Assembly (NCBI RefSeq): GCF_014287955.1
Contig: NZ_JACOPD010000001.1
Span: 1-64,000 of the forward strand
Direction: 5' to 3'
Origin: Lachnospira hominis (ex Liu et al. 2021)
Lineage (GTDB): Bacteria > Bacillota > Clostridia > Lachnospirales > Lachnospiraceae
Length of the DNA stretch: 64,000 bases
The first letter of the stretch is position 1. Each line of letters begins with the position of its first letter. Positions 44,205-52,860 of the stretch are shown here, in pieces. The notes beneath the pieces are model-generated. The model was not told where the DNA came from. It searched no databases and worked only from the letters and a program-made list of their open reading frames with translations. A program made the translations under genes and the position numbers.

Positions 44205-44866
44205 TCTTCTAATTCTCCCAATATATCAAATATCGCTTTTTTAATTTCAGGAATATCTATCATCTCATAAGTAACTTCATTTATCTCGCCATTACTTAAA
44301 ACAAGCACATCTTTAGCAATCCTTTTTGCCATTGCAAATATACCTGTTGTAACAATTACAATATGACCTTCCGCTTCCTCATTAAGAACACGAAGAAACA
44401 TATCTATATATTCATCACTGCAATAATCAAAAGGTTCATCAAACATAATAACATATGGTTTCTGAACAAGATATGCCGCAAGCTGGATTCTTTTCTTTTC
44501 TTCAAATGTATATTCACATATCATTCTGCTGCGGATTTTTTCATCAAGACCAACGCGTTCAAGATAATACTCAGGCTCTCTTGCCTGTTTCTGAAGTTCA
44601 CAAAGATAATGTATAAATTCATTACCTGATATATACATAGGAAGAATACTCTGTTTTGAAGCAAGAAATATATCCTCTTTTTCTTTTGTGACAATAGTTC
44701 CGTCATCTATAGACAAATCACCGCATATACACTCAAGCAATGTGGTTCTTCCTGCACCTGCACCACCAAGAAGAGAATATACTTTTCCCTCTTCAAATGT
44801 ATATGTGACATCCGTAAGGACTTCTTTTTTGTCATACGACTTTTTTACATGCTCAAGCTGTAACAT
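44201..44866 (-). CDS. ABC-transporter ATPase with altered Walker A and signature
   Basis: This 221-residue ATPase domain has a Walker A of GGAGAGRTT, where Arg40 replaces the invariant Lys. The expected LSGGQ signature is replaced by TFEEKKR. Walker B (VIMFDEPFD) is intact and the switch-His position is Thr (VTTG). It may bind ATP weakly or not hydrolyse it. ATG at 44866 follows GGAG; an ATG four codons upstream lacks a ribosome binding site. It is first in the three-gene operon with a permease and a propeller protein. Confidence 0.85.
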   Translation of the reverse strand: MLQLEHVKKSYDKKEVLTDVTYTFEEGKVYSLLGGAGAGRTTLLECICGDLSIDDGTIVTKEKEDIFLASKQSILPMYISGNEFIHYLCELQKQAREPEYYLERVGLDEKIRSRMICEYTFEEKKRIQLAAYLVQKPYVIMFDEPFDYCSDEYIDMFLRVLNEEAEGHIVIVTTGIFAMAKRIAKDVLVLSNGEINEVTYEMIDIPEIKKAIFDILGELEE

Positions 44867-44899
44867 AACATTCTCCATTTGTTTTTTATCGTTTCTATT

Positions 44900-44929
44900 A
44901 TTATATTACATTGATATATAATTTGTAAA
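44900..44929 (-). promoter_or_regulatory. Promoter of the ABC/propeller operon
   Basis: TTTACA (44929-44924) and TATAAT (44905-44900) are spaced by 18 bp on the minus strand. Confidence 0.6.
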
Positions 44930-44943
44930 GTTTCAGCTTTTGA

Positions 44944-44972
44944 TTGCATAAAAACAGAATCAATGATATAAT
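44944..44972 (+). promoter_or_regulatory. Promoter of the PAP2 gene
   Basis: TTGCAT (44944-44949) and TATAAT (44967-44972) are spaced by 17 bp, back to back with the ABC operon promoter. Confidence 0.7.
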
Positions 44973-45006
44973 GAAATATCTTTGTTTTCGGAAAGGTTAT
45001 TTTATT

Positions 45007-45657
45007 ATGGGTTATAAAGAAAATAAAAAACATCTCAAACGTTGCCTTTATGGTCTGTATGTATTCATATATCTGCCATGGTTTTTTACGCTTGAGCATT
45101 TTATCCAGCCGGATATGCCCGGAATTCATATTTTAAATACACCCCTCGACGATAAAATCCCATTTTGTGAATATTTTATAATTCCATATATTTTATGGTT
45201 TTTCTATGTTGTAGGCTCATGTATTTTTATGATTTATAAAGCATCCGATAAAGAATTTGTACAATTTGCCCTCTCTCTTATAATAGGAATGAGCCTTGCA
45301 CTTACGATATGCATGATTTATCCAAATGGATTAACACTTCGTCCTTCATATATTCCTGATAATATATGTGGTAAAATCGTAAAAGGACTTTACAAAACAG
45401 ATACATCCACTAATGTATTTCCGAGTATTCATGTATACAATTCGCTTGCTGTACACATTGCACTTGCAAAATGTGAAGCTCTTAAAAATAAACCGGCAGT
45501 CAGATATGCATCTCTTGTTCTTTGCATTTTAATCTGCATGTCAACTATATTCTTAAAGCAGCACTCTGTCATAGATGTTATCGGCGGATTTGCTCTAATG
45601 GCTGTTATGTATGTATTTATTTATGTTATAGACTATAAAAAAATAATAAAAAGATAA
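45007..45657 (+). CDS. PAP2-family membrane phosphatase
   Basis: This 216-residue protein has about five to six membrane helices. PAP2 motifs are visible: an LRP element (LTLRPSYIP), the PSIH motif (NVFPSIHVYNSLA) and the distal His/Asp pair (KQHSVIDVIGG). The family dephosphorylates lipid phosphates or undecaprenyl pyrophosphate, or transfers phospho-groups between lipids. ATG at 45007 follows AAAGG; an upstream ATG at 44944 lies inside the -35 promoter element and is rejected. It is a single gene with a strong terminator. Confidence 0.85.
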   Translation: MGYKENKKHLKRCLYGLYVFIYLPWFFTLEHFIQPDMPGIHILNTPLDDKIPFCEYFIIPYILWFFYVVGSCIFMIYKASDKEFVQFALSLIIGMSLALTICMIYPNGLTLRPSYIPDNICGKIVKGLYKTDTSTNVFPSIHVYNSLAVHIALAKCEALKNKPAVRYASLVLCILICMSTIFLKQHSVIDVIGGFALMAVMYVFIYVIDYKKIIKR

Positions 45658-45660
45658 ATA

Positions 45661-45701
45661 GCTGTGGCTTTAACGACAACCGTTAAGCCACAGCATTTTT
45701 T
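45661..45701 (+). terminator. Terminator of the PAP2 gene
   Basis: GCTGTGGCTT (45661-45670) with TAACG pairs with CGTTAAGCCACAGC (45681-45694). A short loop and a six-T run follow. Confidence 0.9.
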
Positions 45702-45763
45702 GTAATAAAAGATTAGTAATTTCCTTTCCCGAATTTAGTACTTCTTTATTAAATCGCTATATT

Positions 45764-47602
45764 TTACTCCACCGTCACGCTCTTCGCCAGATTTCTAGGC
45801 TTATCTACGTCAAGTCCTCTTGCAACTGATACATAATAGCCAAGCAGCTGAAGCGGCACTACTGCAAGACTTGCTGCAAAATGTGGGTCTGTCTTAGGAA
45901 CGTATACAACAAAATCCGCTGTATCCTCAATTGAATAATTGCCAAATGTTGTAAGACCCATAAGTGATGCACCGCGGCTCTTACACTCAACCATATTACT
46001 TACTGTCTTCTCAAATAAATCCGGCTGTGTAAGTGAGCCGATAACAAGTATATTGTCCTCAATAAGACTTATCGTTCCGTGTTTCAACTCCCCGGCTGCA
46101 TATGCTTCAGAGTGAATATAACTTATTTCTTTTAATTTGAGACTTCCTTCAAGGCATACCGCATAATCAATTCCTCTGCCGACAAAGAAAATATCCTTTG
46201 CATTTGCCTGTTTTGCCGCAAACCACTGTATACGTTCTTTATCTTCAATAATTCTATTAATCTTTTCCGGAATAGATTTAAGTTCTTCTATATATTCAAA
46301 ATACTGTTTTTCTGTAATATGTTCTCTCACTTTTGCAAATTCTATTGACAATAAATATCCCGCTATAAGCTGTGCACTGTATGCCTTTGTAGTAGCAACC
46401 GATATTTCAGGACCTGCCAATGTGTAAAATACATTATCCGCTTCTCTTGCTATTGATGAACCAACAACGTTGACAATTCCAAGTGTTTTTACTCCCTGTT
46501 CTTTTGCAAGTCTTAAACCTGCCAACGTATCAGCAGTCTCACCCGACTGGCTTACAACTATCACCAAATCATCTTTATCAAGAATAGGTCTTCTATATCT
46601 GAATTCAGATGCCAGTTCCACACGTACAGGAACTCTTGCCAAATCTTCCATTACATATTGGGTAACGACCCCTGTATGATATGCAGATCCGCACGCAACA
46701 ATATAGATGTGAGAAATTCTTTTTATATCTTCATTACTAAGTCCTACATCCGACAAATCAATCTTTCCATCTTTTAACTTTGAATTCAAAGTATCAAGGA
46801 TTGCTCTAGGCTGTTCATGAATTTCTTTCATCATAAAATGTTCAAAGCCACCCTTTTCAGCTGCCTGTGCATCCCACTTGATTTCAACAAGTTCTTTCTC
46901 AATCTCATCACCATCAAGATTATAAAATACTGCTTTACCATCACCCAGCTTAGCAATCTCCATATTTCCAATATAATATACATTTCTTGTATACTTCAAA
47001 ATTGCAGGCACATCAGAAGCTACATAACAATTGCCATCTGATACGCCTATAATCATAGGACTATCTTTTCTAGCAACAAATATCTCATCCGGATAATCCT
47101 TAAAAATAAATGCAAACGCATATGAACCTCGAATACGAACCATAGCATGATTAATGGCATCTACAGGTGTATGCTCATATTTTTTGTAATAATAATCCAC
47201 CAGTTTTATTGCAACTTCTGTATCTGTAGATGAATAAAATGAATAACCTTTCTTTAATAGTTTCTCTTTTAACTCCTGATAATTCTCAATTATTCCATTG
47301 TGCACGCCAACAACATTTCCATCATCACTCATATGCGGATGTGCATTTGTCTCTGATGGTTCACCATGTGTAGCCCATCTTGTATGCCCGATGCCACATG
47401 TTCCAGGAACTGCATTACCACTGTCAGTTTTTTCAATCAATCCCTTTAATCTGCCCTTTGCCTTGACAATATTAATATTTCCATCACTGTCTCTTACTGC
47501 TATTCCTGCTGAATCATATCCTCTATATTCAAGTTTTGATAATCCGTCAAGCAAAATCGGTGCTGCCTGTTCATTTCCTATGTAACCTACTATTCCACAC
47601 AT
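45764..47602 (-). CDS. glmS: Glutamine-fructose-6-phosphate aminotransferase
   Basis: This 612-residue enzyme makes glucosamine-6-phosphate for wall and surface polysaccharides. The N-terminal Ntn glutaminase starts MCGIVGYIG with Cys2 as nucleophile. Two SIS domains follow, with CGSAYHTG and SQSGETADT. The C terminus DKPRNLAKSVTVE is family-typical. The start follows AAGGAGAG. It is 17 bp downstream of the aldolase fusion gene, with no terminator between, so it appears to belong to the surface-polysaccharide transcript. No glmS ribozyme was found in that gap. Confidence 0.97.
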   Translation of the reverse strand: MCGIVGYIGNEQAAPILLDGLSKLEYRGYDSAGIAVRDSDGNINIVKAKGRLKGLIEKTDSGNAVPGTCGIGHTRWATHGEPSETNAHPHMSDDGNVVGVHNGIIENYQELKEKLLKKGYSFYSSTDTEVAIKLVDYYYKKYEHTPVDAINHAMVRIRGSYAFAFIFKDYPDEIFVARKDSPMIIGVSDGNCYVASDVPAILKYTRNVYYIGNMEIAKLGDGKAVFYNLDGDEIEKELVEIKWDAQAAEKGGFEHFMMKEIHEQPRAILDTLNSKLKDGKIDLSDVGLSNEDIKRISHIYIVACGSAYHTGVVTQYVMEDLARVPVRVELASEFRYRRPILDKDDLVIVVSQSGETADTLAGLRLAKEQGVKTLGIVNVVGSSIAREADNVFYTLAGPEISVATTKAYSAQLIAGYLLSIEFAKVREHITEKQYFEYIEELKSIPEKINRIIEDKERIQWFAAKQANAKDIFFVGRGIDYAVCLEGSLKLKEISYIHSEAYAAGELKHGTISLIEDNILVIGSLTQPDLFEKTVSNMVECKSRGASLMGLTTFGNYSIEDTADFVVYVPKTDPHFAASLAVVPLQLLGYYVSVARGLDVDKPRNLAKSVTVE

Positions 47603-47619
47603 GATTTTCTCTCCTTAAG

Positions 47620-49932
47620 TCACTTAATAAAGTTAATTCCCATTTCTTTAAATTTTTTCTTCATAATCTGCATTCCCAAATTCATATTATCAACCTGCTC
47701 CATGCTACTTGCTAATTCCAATTCATTCAAATAATAATTTTCTTCTGAATTATATGAATATCCATCCATTCCTATTACATTTATTCCAGAACATTCACAC
47801 AATGACAATAATTTTAAAAGCATTAAACCTGAATTATCTTTTACATATTCTTGAGAATTAAGCAATAATGAATATTTTATTCTTGCATAAACATTTGATA
47901 CTGGAATATTTGATGTAGCTATTACTTTATAATAATATTTTTTATTCAATTCGGACATTCTTCTTATATTTCCAACAAAAATATAATCTACAAGCTCTTC
48001 ATCATACATAAAATTAATCGAAATGATTAATCCACCATCCTGTTTTATTTTCAATGCTATTTTTTTATTTCGTTCAGATGATTTTCCAGGTGCTATTACA
48101 ACAATATTTCTATGGTAAAATAGTTTTCTTACTTCATAAAAATCTGTATTATCAACAGGATTATTCAAAGTTTCTTCATATAATGCCTCAATATAGTTCC
48201 TGTCAAAATATATTTTTTTATTTTCATCTATCATAGAAAAAATATTATTCATTTCTTTAAGAGTTAAATTATTCTTTTCAACAAGATATTTAGCATAATC
48301 AGGATTAGCATTATAATTAGCTGATAAATAATTTGGCAACGAATATCCCCAACTTTTTTTAATATATACATTATTGACAACCGAATCCATTATTTCTAAT
48401 ATAGGAATAATTTCATATTCATCATTATAATTATCATTCAAATATTCAATCAATAATTCAGTATTTAACAAACCTGCCCCGCTACCCATTCCATATATGG
48501 ATGAATCAATAATTATATTTCTTTGCGAATTTTCTAACAATAGAATTGCATTTGCCATCGCAAGTTGCTTATTATTATGTAAATGAAATCCTATATAGAT
48601 ATTACTATTGAGTAATCTTTCAATCATTTTGTAATAATATAATATCTTTTCTCTGCTCATCATTCCAAAATCATCTGAAATGAATACAGCATATGGCTTA
48701 ATATCATTACATACTTTTATAAAATATTCATATTCATTATCAGAATAATCAAAAATTGACTTAGCCTCTAAAATAACCTGATATCCTTTAGCTATCAATA
48801 TATTTACATCACCCAATAATTTCAATAAATCATTTTTGTAAAAACAAATCCTAATTTTTTTTATTCCATAACCATTATATGGCTTAATGCTTTCTATTTG
48901 ATATTCTCCATATTCAATCTTAACAAAATACTTTTCCGGATTCCTATTATTTAAAATTTTATTAACTTCTATAATATTATTAAATTTTGTTCCTTCCGGG
49001 TTTATTGTATCATTCAATATACCCATCTCAATAAATTCAATCTTTGAGTTCTCAAGTTTATCCAAAATAAATTTTATATCTTTATCTGAATATTTCCAAT
49101 CTATTACCTGACCACCATTACTTAATGTACTATCTAAAACTAAAGACTTTTTTTCTTTTTCTCCACACATTCGCAATGCATTATATACATCGCGAGAATA
49201 ATCATAAAACATTCCTGAATCAGTAGAATAACTTATATACTGAACTCCCATATTTTTCCATTTTGTCACCATTTCATAATCATCTGTAAATGTTCCAACA
49301 ACTATATTTTTCTCTTTTGCCTTTTCAACAATATTAATCATAGCATTTAAAACTTTAGGATTTTTAATATCTCCTGGTACACCTAAAGACTGTGACAAAT
49401 CATATGGACCAATAAAAATAATGTCTATTCCTTCAACCTCTAAAATTTCATCTAAATTAGATATTGCCTGCACTCCTTCTAATTGAAGAATTACAAGCAA
49501 ATCTTTTGAACTTTTAAAATATTCATTTCTATCTTTTGCTGAATAATCAGCTGCAGACACAAATCTACAAACACCTCTTTCTCCATAAGGATAAAACCTT
49601 GCATATTTAACAGCTTTTTTAGCCTGTTTTGCATTTTCTATTTGAGGTACCTGTACGCCTAATGCTCCTATATCTAAGGCTTTACCAATCATGTTTTCGG
49701 AAAGTTCACTTACTCGTACAATAGGAAGTAAACCTCTTAATAACGCCGCTCTTATATTATTTTGTTGCTGTGAAACAGAATAAGGTCCATGTTCAGAATC
49801 TAAAATCACAAAATCATACTCAGATATTCCCTGAATTTCGACAAACATTGGGTCCTGCGATTTCGTAAATATACCATATACAAATTCATTGTTTTTAATC
49901 TTTTCTCTAAATTTTAATACTATATCATTCAT
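47620..49932 (-). CDS. Three-module aldolase fusion: HpcH/HpaI + degenerate DRE-TIM + MptE-like domain
   Basis: This 770-residue cytosolic protein combines three parts. Residues 1-250 form an HpcH/HpaI class II aldolase with SEHG (His48), IVRV (Arg73), QLEG (Glu152) and GPYDLS (Asp178) all retained. Residues about 262-520 form a DRE-TIM aldolase related to 4-hydroxy-2-oxovalerate aldolase, with GFHLHNN metal ligands and GMGSGAGLLNTELL. Its N-terminal motif reads DSTLSNGG, where DxTLRDGG is expected. The usual catalytic Arg and metal-ligand Asp are thus Ser271 and Asn272. Residues about 610-770 form a Rossmann-like domain (VVIAPGKSSERNKKIA, DNSGLMLLKLL, GMDGYSYN) resembling the MptE/DUF115 type. 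ATG at 49932 follows GGAGGG. It is between the transglutaminase protein and glmS. The first module probably makes or cleaves a 4-hydroxy-2-oxo acid for surface sugars (inference). Confidence 0.8.
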   Translation of the reverse strand: MNDIVLKFREKIKNNEFVYGIFTKSQDPMFVEIQGISEYDFVILDSEHGPYSVSQQQNNIRAALLRGLLPIVRVSELSENMIGKALDIGALGVQVPQIENAKQAKKAVKYARFYPYGERGVCRFVSAADYSAKDRNEYFKSSKDLLVILQLEGVQAISNLDEILEVEGIDIIFIGPYDLSQSLGVPGDIKNPKVLNAMINIVEKAKEKNIVVGTFTDDYEMVTKWKNMGVQYISYSTDSGMFYDYSRDVYNALRMCGEKEKKSLVLDSTLSNGGQVIDWKYSDKDIKFILDKLENSKIEFIEMGILNDTINPEGTKFNNIIEVNKILNNRNPEKYFVKIEYGEYQIESIKPYNGYGIKKIRICFYKNDLLKLLGDVNILIAKGYQVILEAKSIFDYSDNEYEYFIKVCNDIKPYAVFISDDFGMMSREKILYYYKMIERLLNSNIYIGFHLHNNKQLAMANAILLLENSQRNIIIDSSIYGMGSGAGLLNTELLIEYLNDNYNDEYEIIPILEIMDSVVNNVYIKKSWGYSLPNYLSANYNANPDYAKYLVEKNNLTLKEMNNIFSMIDENKKIYFDRNYIEALYEETLNNPVDNTDFYEVRKLFYHRNIVVIAPGKSSERNKKIALKIKQDGGLIISINFMYDEELVDYIFVGNIRRMSELNKKYYYKVIATSNIPVSNVYARIKYSLLLNSQEYVKDNSGLMLLKLLSLCECSGINVIGMDGYSYNSEENYYLNELELASSMEQVDNMNLGMQIMKKKFKEMGINFIK

Positions 49933-49950
49933 CGCAAGACCCTCCATTAT

Positions 49951-52767
49951 TTATCTACTACATTTTATAAATTTTGTATCATCATATGTTGGACTTATTA
50001 TATCGGCTCTTAAAGCTCTTACTGTATAATAATATGTAACATTTTCCACTGCTGTTCTATCGGTATAGCTTGTTCCTGTTGCACTGCTTGTCAGTGCCAT
50101 CCAGTTTCCATTTACTGTTCTCCTGTAGATTCGGTATGCATCAGCACCTTCTACTTCTTCCCAGTTTATCACTATTCCATCTTTTGTATTCTTAAATTCT
50201 CCAAGTTTTACATTTGCAAGGCTGCTCATTCTTTTTATGCTCTTTGTCTCATCAAATGATGCACTTATCATACTTCCGCTTAAAGCTCTTACTGTATAAT
50301 AATATGTAACATTTTCCACTGCTGTTCTATCGGTATAGCTTGTTCCTGTTGCACTGCTTGTCAGTGCCATCCAGTTTCCATTTACTGTTCTCCTGTAGAT
50401 TCGGTATGTATCAGCACCTTCTACTTCTTCCCAGTTTATCACTATTCCATCTTTTGTATTCTTAAATTCTCCAAGTTTTACATTTGCAAGGCTGCTCATT
50501 CTTTTTATGCTCTTTGTCTCATCAAATGATGCACTTATCATACTTCCGCTTAAAGCTCTTACCGTATAATAATATGTAACATTTTCAGCTGCTGTTCTAT
50601 CGGTATAGCTTGTTCCTGTTGCACTGCTTGTCAGTGCCATCCAGTTTCCATTTACTGTTCTCCTGTAGATTCGGTATGTATCAGCACCTTCTACTTCTTC
50701 CCAATTTATTACTATTCCATCTTTTGTATTCTTAAATTCTCCAAGTTTTACATTTGCAAGGCTGCTCATTCTTTTTATGCTCTTTGTCTCATCAAATGAT
50801 GCACTTATCATACTTCCGCTTAAAGCTCTTACCGTATAATAATATGTAACATTTTCAGCTGCTGTTCTATCGGTATAGCTTGTTCCTGTTGCACTGCTTG
50901 TCAGTGCCATCCAGTTTCCATTTACTGTTCTCCTGTAGATTCGGTATGTATCAGCACCTTCTACTTCTTCCCAATTTATTACTATTCCATCTTTTGTGTT
51001 CTTAAATTCTCCCAGTGTTACATTCTCAAGCTGCTTGAACTTCTCCCACTGTGCATATAGTATAATATTTGTTTTAGGATTGGATATCTTAGAACCAACT
51101 GTATAAAAATCACCCGAACCATCAAATTTAGTATTCCATCCTTTAAATACATAGCCTGTATTATTATAGGGATTATTTAAAATCTCAGCAGTTGATTTCA
51201 TATTATATGTTTTTACTATTTCATCGCCATCACCACCATTTGGACGATATTTAACAGTAAATACACTATCTTCATTTTGTATGCCACAATAATACTCAAG
51301 ATAGTTTTGTATTACTGATAACTCCTGATATCCTATTGTAACCTGCTGAACATTATCATTCTTATCAATATATACCATAACAGGATAATAAATTGATGAC
51401 ATAGAGGAATCTTTCATATATACATAATTCCACATATTACTGCTTGCCATTGTTCCATTCAGCGAATTACCATACGTAAATATAACATTATCGCTTCCAT
51501 ATGTATTTTTAAATGTTTTTACATCGTCAAGCGAAGCCTGATTTGCATTAATTGCTATAATATCTAAATCTGTATACTTTTTATCAGACAAACTCTTTAT
51601 AACAGCTCGCGAATTTCCACAATTTGTACTGAAATAAATTAACAGCTTAGATTTTCCATTTGCTTTTGTTGAAACTGTGTTCCCATCAATAGCAGAGTAA
51701 TTAAACTCCCAATTCATAGTCTCTAATGGTGTGTCATATGTTGGATTTTGCTTATAATATGATACAAGTCCCATTGGGTACGTCTCATAAAATTCATCTG
51801 TTGTATATTCACTATTTCTTGTATGATTAGAAGAAAAATCCTTTTCATTAAGAAGCAGATATGTATCCAAAGTTGTACTGTCCTGTCCGTCCCATGTTGA
51901 ATCCACATTATAATATGCATTATCAACTTTAACTATATTCCATGCGTGTGGACCTCCATTTCCAGTTCCGGAAATGATTCTTACTGATAATCCCGCTTCT
52001 TTACACATACGATAAAATAATATTGCATATCCCTGACATACTGCTTTTCCTTCACATAAAGCAGCGTAAGCAGTATATTTTATTAAATTTGAGGAATCCG
52101 AAAGTCCCGAATAATCATAATCAACTTTATCACATATATAATCATGTATAAGTTTTACTTTTTCTGCTTCAGTTTTACCATTAAGATTCATTGAATCCAT
52201 TGCACTATTTACTGCAGCTGTAAGTTTCTCTTCTTGTTCAGCTGTCGTATAATATGTCATAGTGTAAGAATACTTCGTATATTGTGATGAATAATATCCT
52301 GTTGAAACACGAAAACCTGTTCCACCATATCTTATAGCATCTGCCTCCTGGCCTGAACATGAGTCACTATATGCTATGGCATTTGTATATGCATTTACTG
52401 GACCACCTATTGAACTATTAATATCGTTTGGAAGTATAATATTAATCTGTGTGCTTCTTTCTGCCATTTTCTTTGAAAGATACTTATACAACTCACTTTC
52501 ACTATTTACCGTTATATCTTCCTGTTCTGACAATAAAGCTATATCATCATAATGAACCACAGGTTCTTCTTCATTATCTGCCAATAAGGTTAATGGCTTT
52601 ACTTCATAATATTCTAATAAATCATTACTATCAGAATAAGAATCAAATACATCTGGCTGTTCAGCTCTAACCATTGTATTTGGAAACATTCCAACCGAAA
52701 GCAAAACCGCCATTATAAGTGCTGTAATTCTTGTTATGAATGTTCTTTTCTTCATACGCATCATCAT
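49951..52767 (-). CDS. Secreted transglutaminase-like protein with thioredoxin-like, InlB-B and four FN3 domains
   Basis: This 938-residue exported protein has a signal peptide cleaved near Ala35. A transglutaminase/CYK3-type core follows at about 195-310, with catalytic Cys244 (KAVCQGY), His274 (GPHAW) and Asp289 (YNVDSTW). A thioredoxin-like segment at about 370-495 has a single Cys383. An InlB-B/Flg_new repeat spans about 503-575 (GYVFKGWNTKFDGSG). Four 90-residue fibronectin-III repeats run from residue 580 to the end. No sorting signal is visible. The core may crosslink or cleave wall-associated peptides, with the repeats as a stalk. The AGGAG is 18 nt from the ATG but separated by a hairpin that shortens the distance. 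It has its own promoter at 52826-52853. Confidence 0.85.
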   Translation of the reverse strand: MMMRMKKRTFITRITALIMAVLLSVGMFPNTMVRAEQPDVFDSYSDSNDLLEYYEVKPLTLLADNEEEPVVHYDDIALLSEQEDITVNSESELYKYLSKKMAERSTQINIILPNDINSSIGGPVNAYTNAIAYSDSCSGQEADAIRYGGTGFRVSTGYYSSQYTKYSYTMTYYTTAEQEEKLTAAVNSAMDSMNLNGKTEAEKVKLIHDYICDKVDYDYSGLSDSSNLIKYTAYAALCEGKAVCQGYAILFYRMCKEAGLSVRIISGTGNGGPHAWNIVKVDNAYYNVDSTWDGQDSTTLDTYLLLNEKDFSSNHTRNSEYTTDEFYETYPMGLVSYYKQNPTYDTPLETMNWEFNYSAIDGNTVSTKANGKSKLLIYFSTNCGNSRAVIKSLSDKKYTDLDIIAINANQASLDDVKTFKNTYGSDNVIFTYGNSLNGTMASSNMWNYVYMKDSSMSSIYYPVMVYIDKNDNVQQVTIGYQELSVIQNYLEYYCGIQNEDSVFTVKYRPNGGDGDEIVKTYNMKSTAEILNNPYNNTGYVFKGWNTKFDGSGDFYTVGSKISNPKTNIILYAQWEKFKQLENVTLGEFKNTKDGIVINWEEVEGADTYRIYRRTVNGNWMALTSSATGTSYTDRTAAENVTYYYTVRALSGSMISASFDETKSIKRMSSLANVKLGEFKNTKDGIVINWEEVEGADTYRIYRRTVNGNWMALTSSATGTSYTDRTAAENVTYYYTVRALSGSMISASFDETKSIKRMSSLANVKLGEFKNTKDGIVINWEEVEGADTYRIYRRTVNGNWMALTSSATGTSYTDRTAVENVTYYYTVRALSGSMISASFDETKSIKRMSSLANVKLGEFKNTKDGIVINWEEVEGADAYRIYRRTVNGNWMALTSSATGTSYTDRTAVENVTYYYTVRALRADIISPTYDDTKFIKCSR
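49954..51030 (-). repeat. Four 270-bp tandem repeats encoding FN3 domains
   Basis: The same sequence recurs at exactly 270-bp steps (for example the ACTGTATAAT/ACCGTATAAT marker at 50021, 50291, 50561 and 50831). The units are nearly identical at the nucleotide level. Only the outermost ends differ. Variant bases shuffle between units (AAENV or AVENV; DTYRI or DAYRI), indicating recent duplication with conversion. Confidence 0.9.
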
Positions 52768-52790
52768 GATGTCTTTAACATCATACTCCT
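52768..52790 (-). promoter_or_regulatory. Hairpin between Shine-Dalgarno and start codon of the transglutaminase gene
   Basis: AGGAG at 52790-52786 is followed by GATGT-TAAAG-ACATC (52782-52768), which ends one base before the ATG. Folding would bring the distant AGGAG close to the start. A five-codon ORF (MLKTS) also starts within the hairpin and ends overlapping the gene's ATG. Confidence 0.45.
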
Positions 52791-52825
52791 TTCTTAATCA
52801 TTTAATTATGAGCGACTTTTAGTAA

Positions 52826-52853
52826 ATTATATCATATATTTATTAAGTGTAAA
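52826..52853 (-). promoter_or_regulatory. Internal promoter for the transglutaminase-aldolase-glmS group
   Basis: TTTACA (52853-52848) and TATAAT (52831-52826) are spaced by 16 bp on the minus strand, in the 93-bp gap after the last acyltransferase gene. Confidence 0.55.
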
Positions 52854-52860
52854 TGCTCAT

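Noticed and set aside
47603..47619. glmS ribozyme upstream of glmS
   Set aside because: The gap to the preceding gene is only 17 bp, too short for the ribozyme.
49954..51030. Long direct repeats that might be a mobile element
   Set aside because: They are in-frame 90-codon FN3 units inside one gene, with no transposase or terminal inverted repeats.
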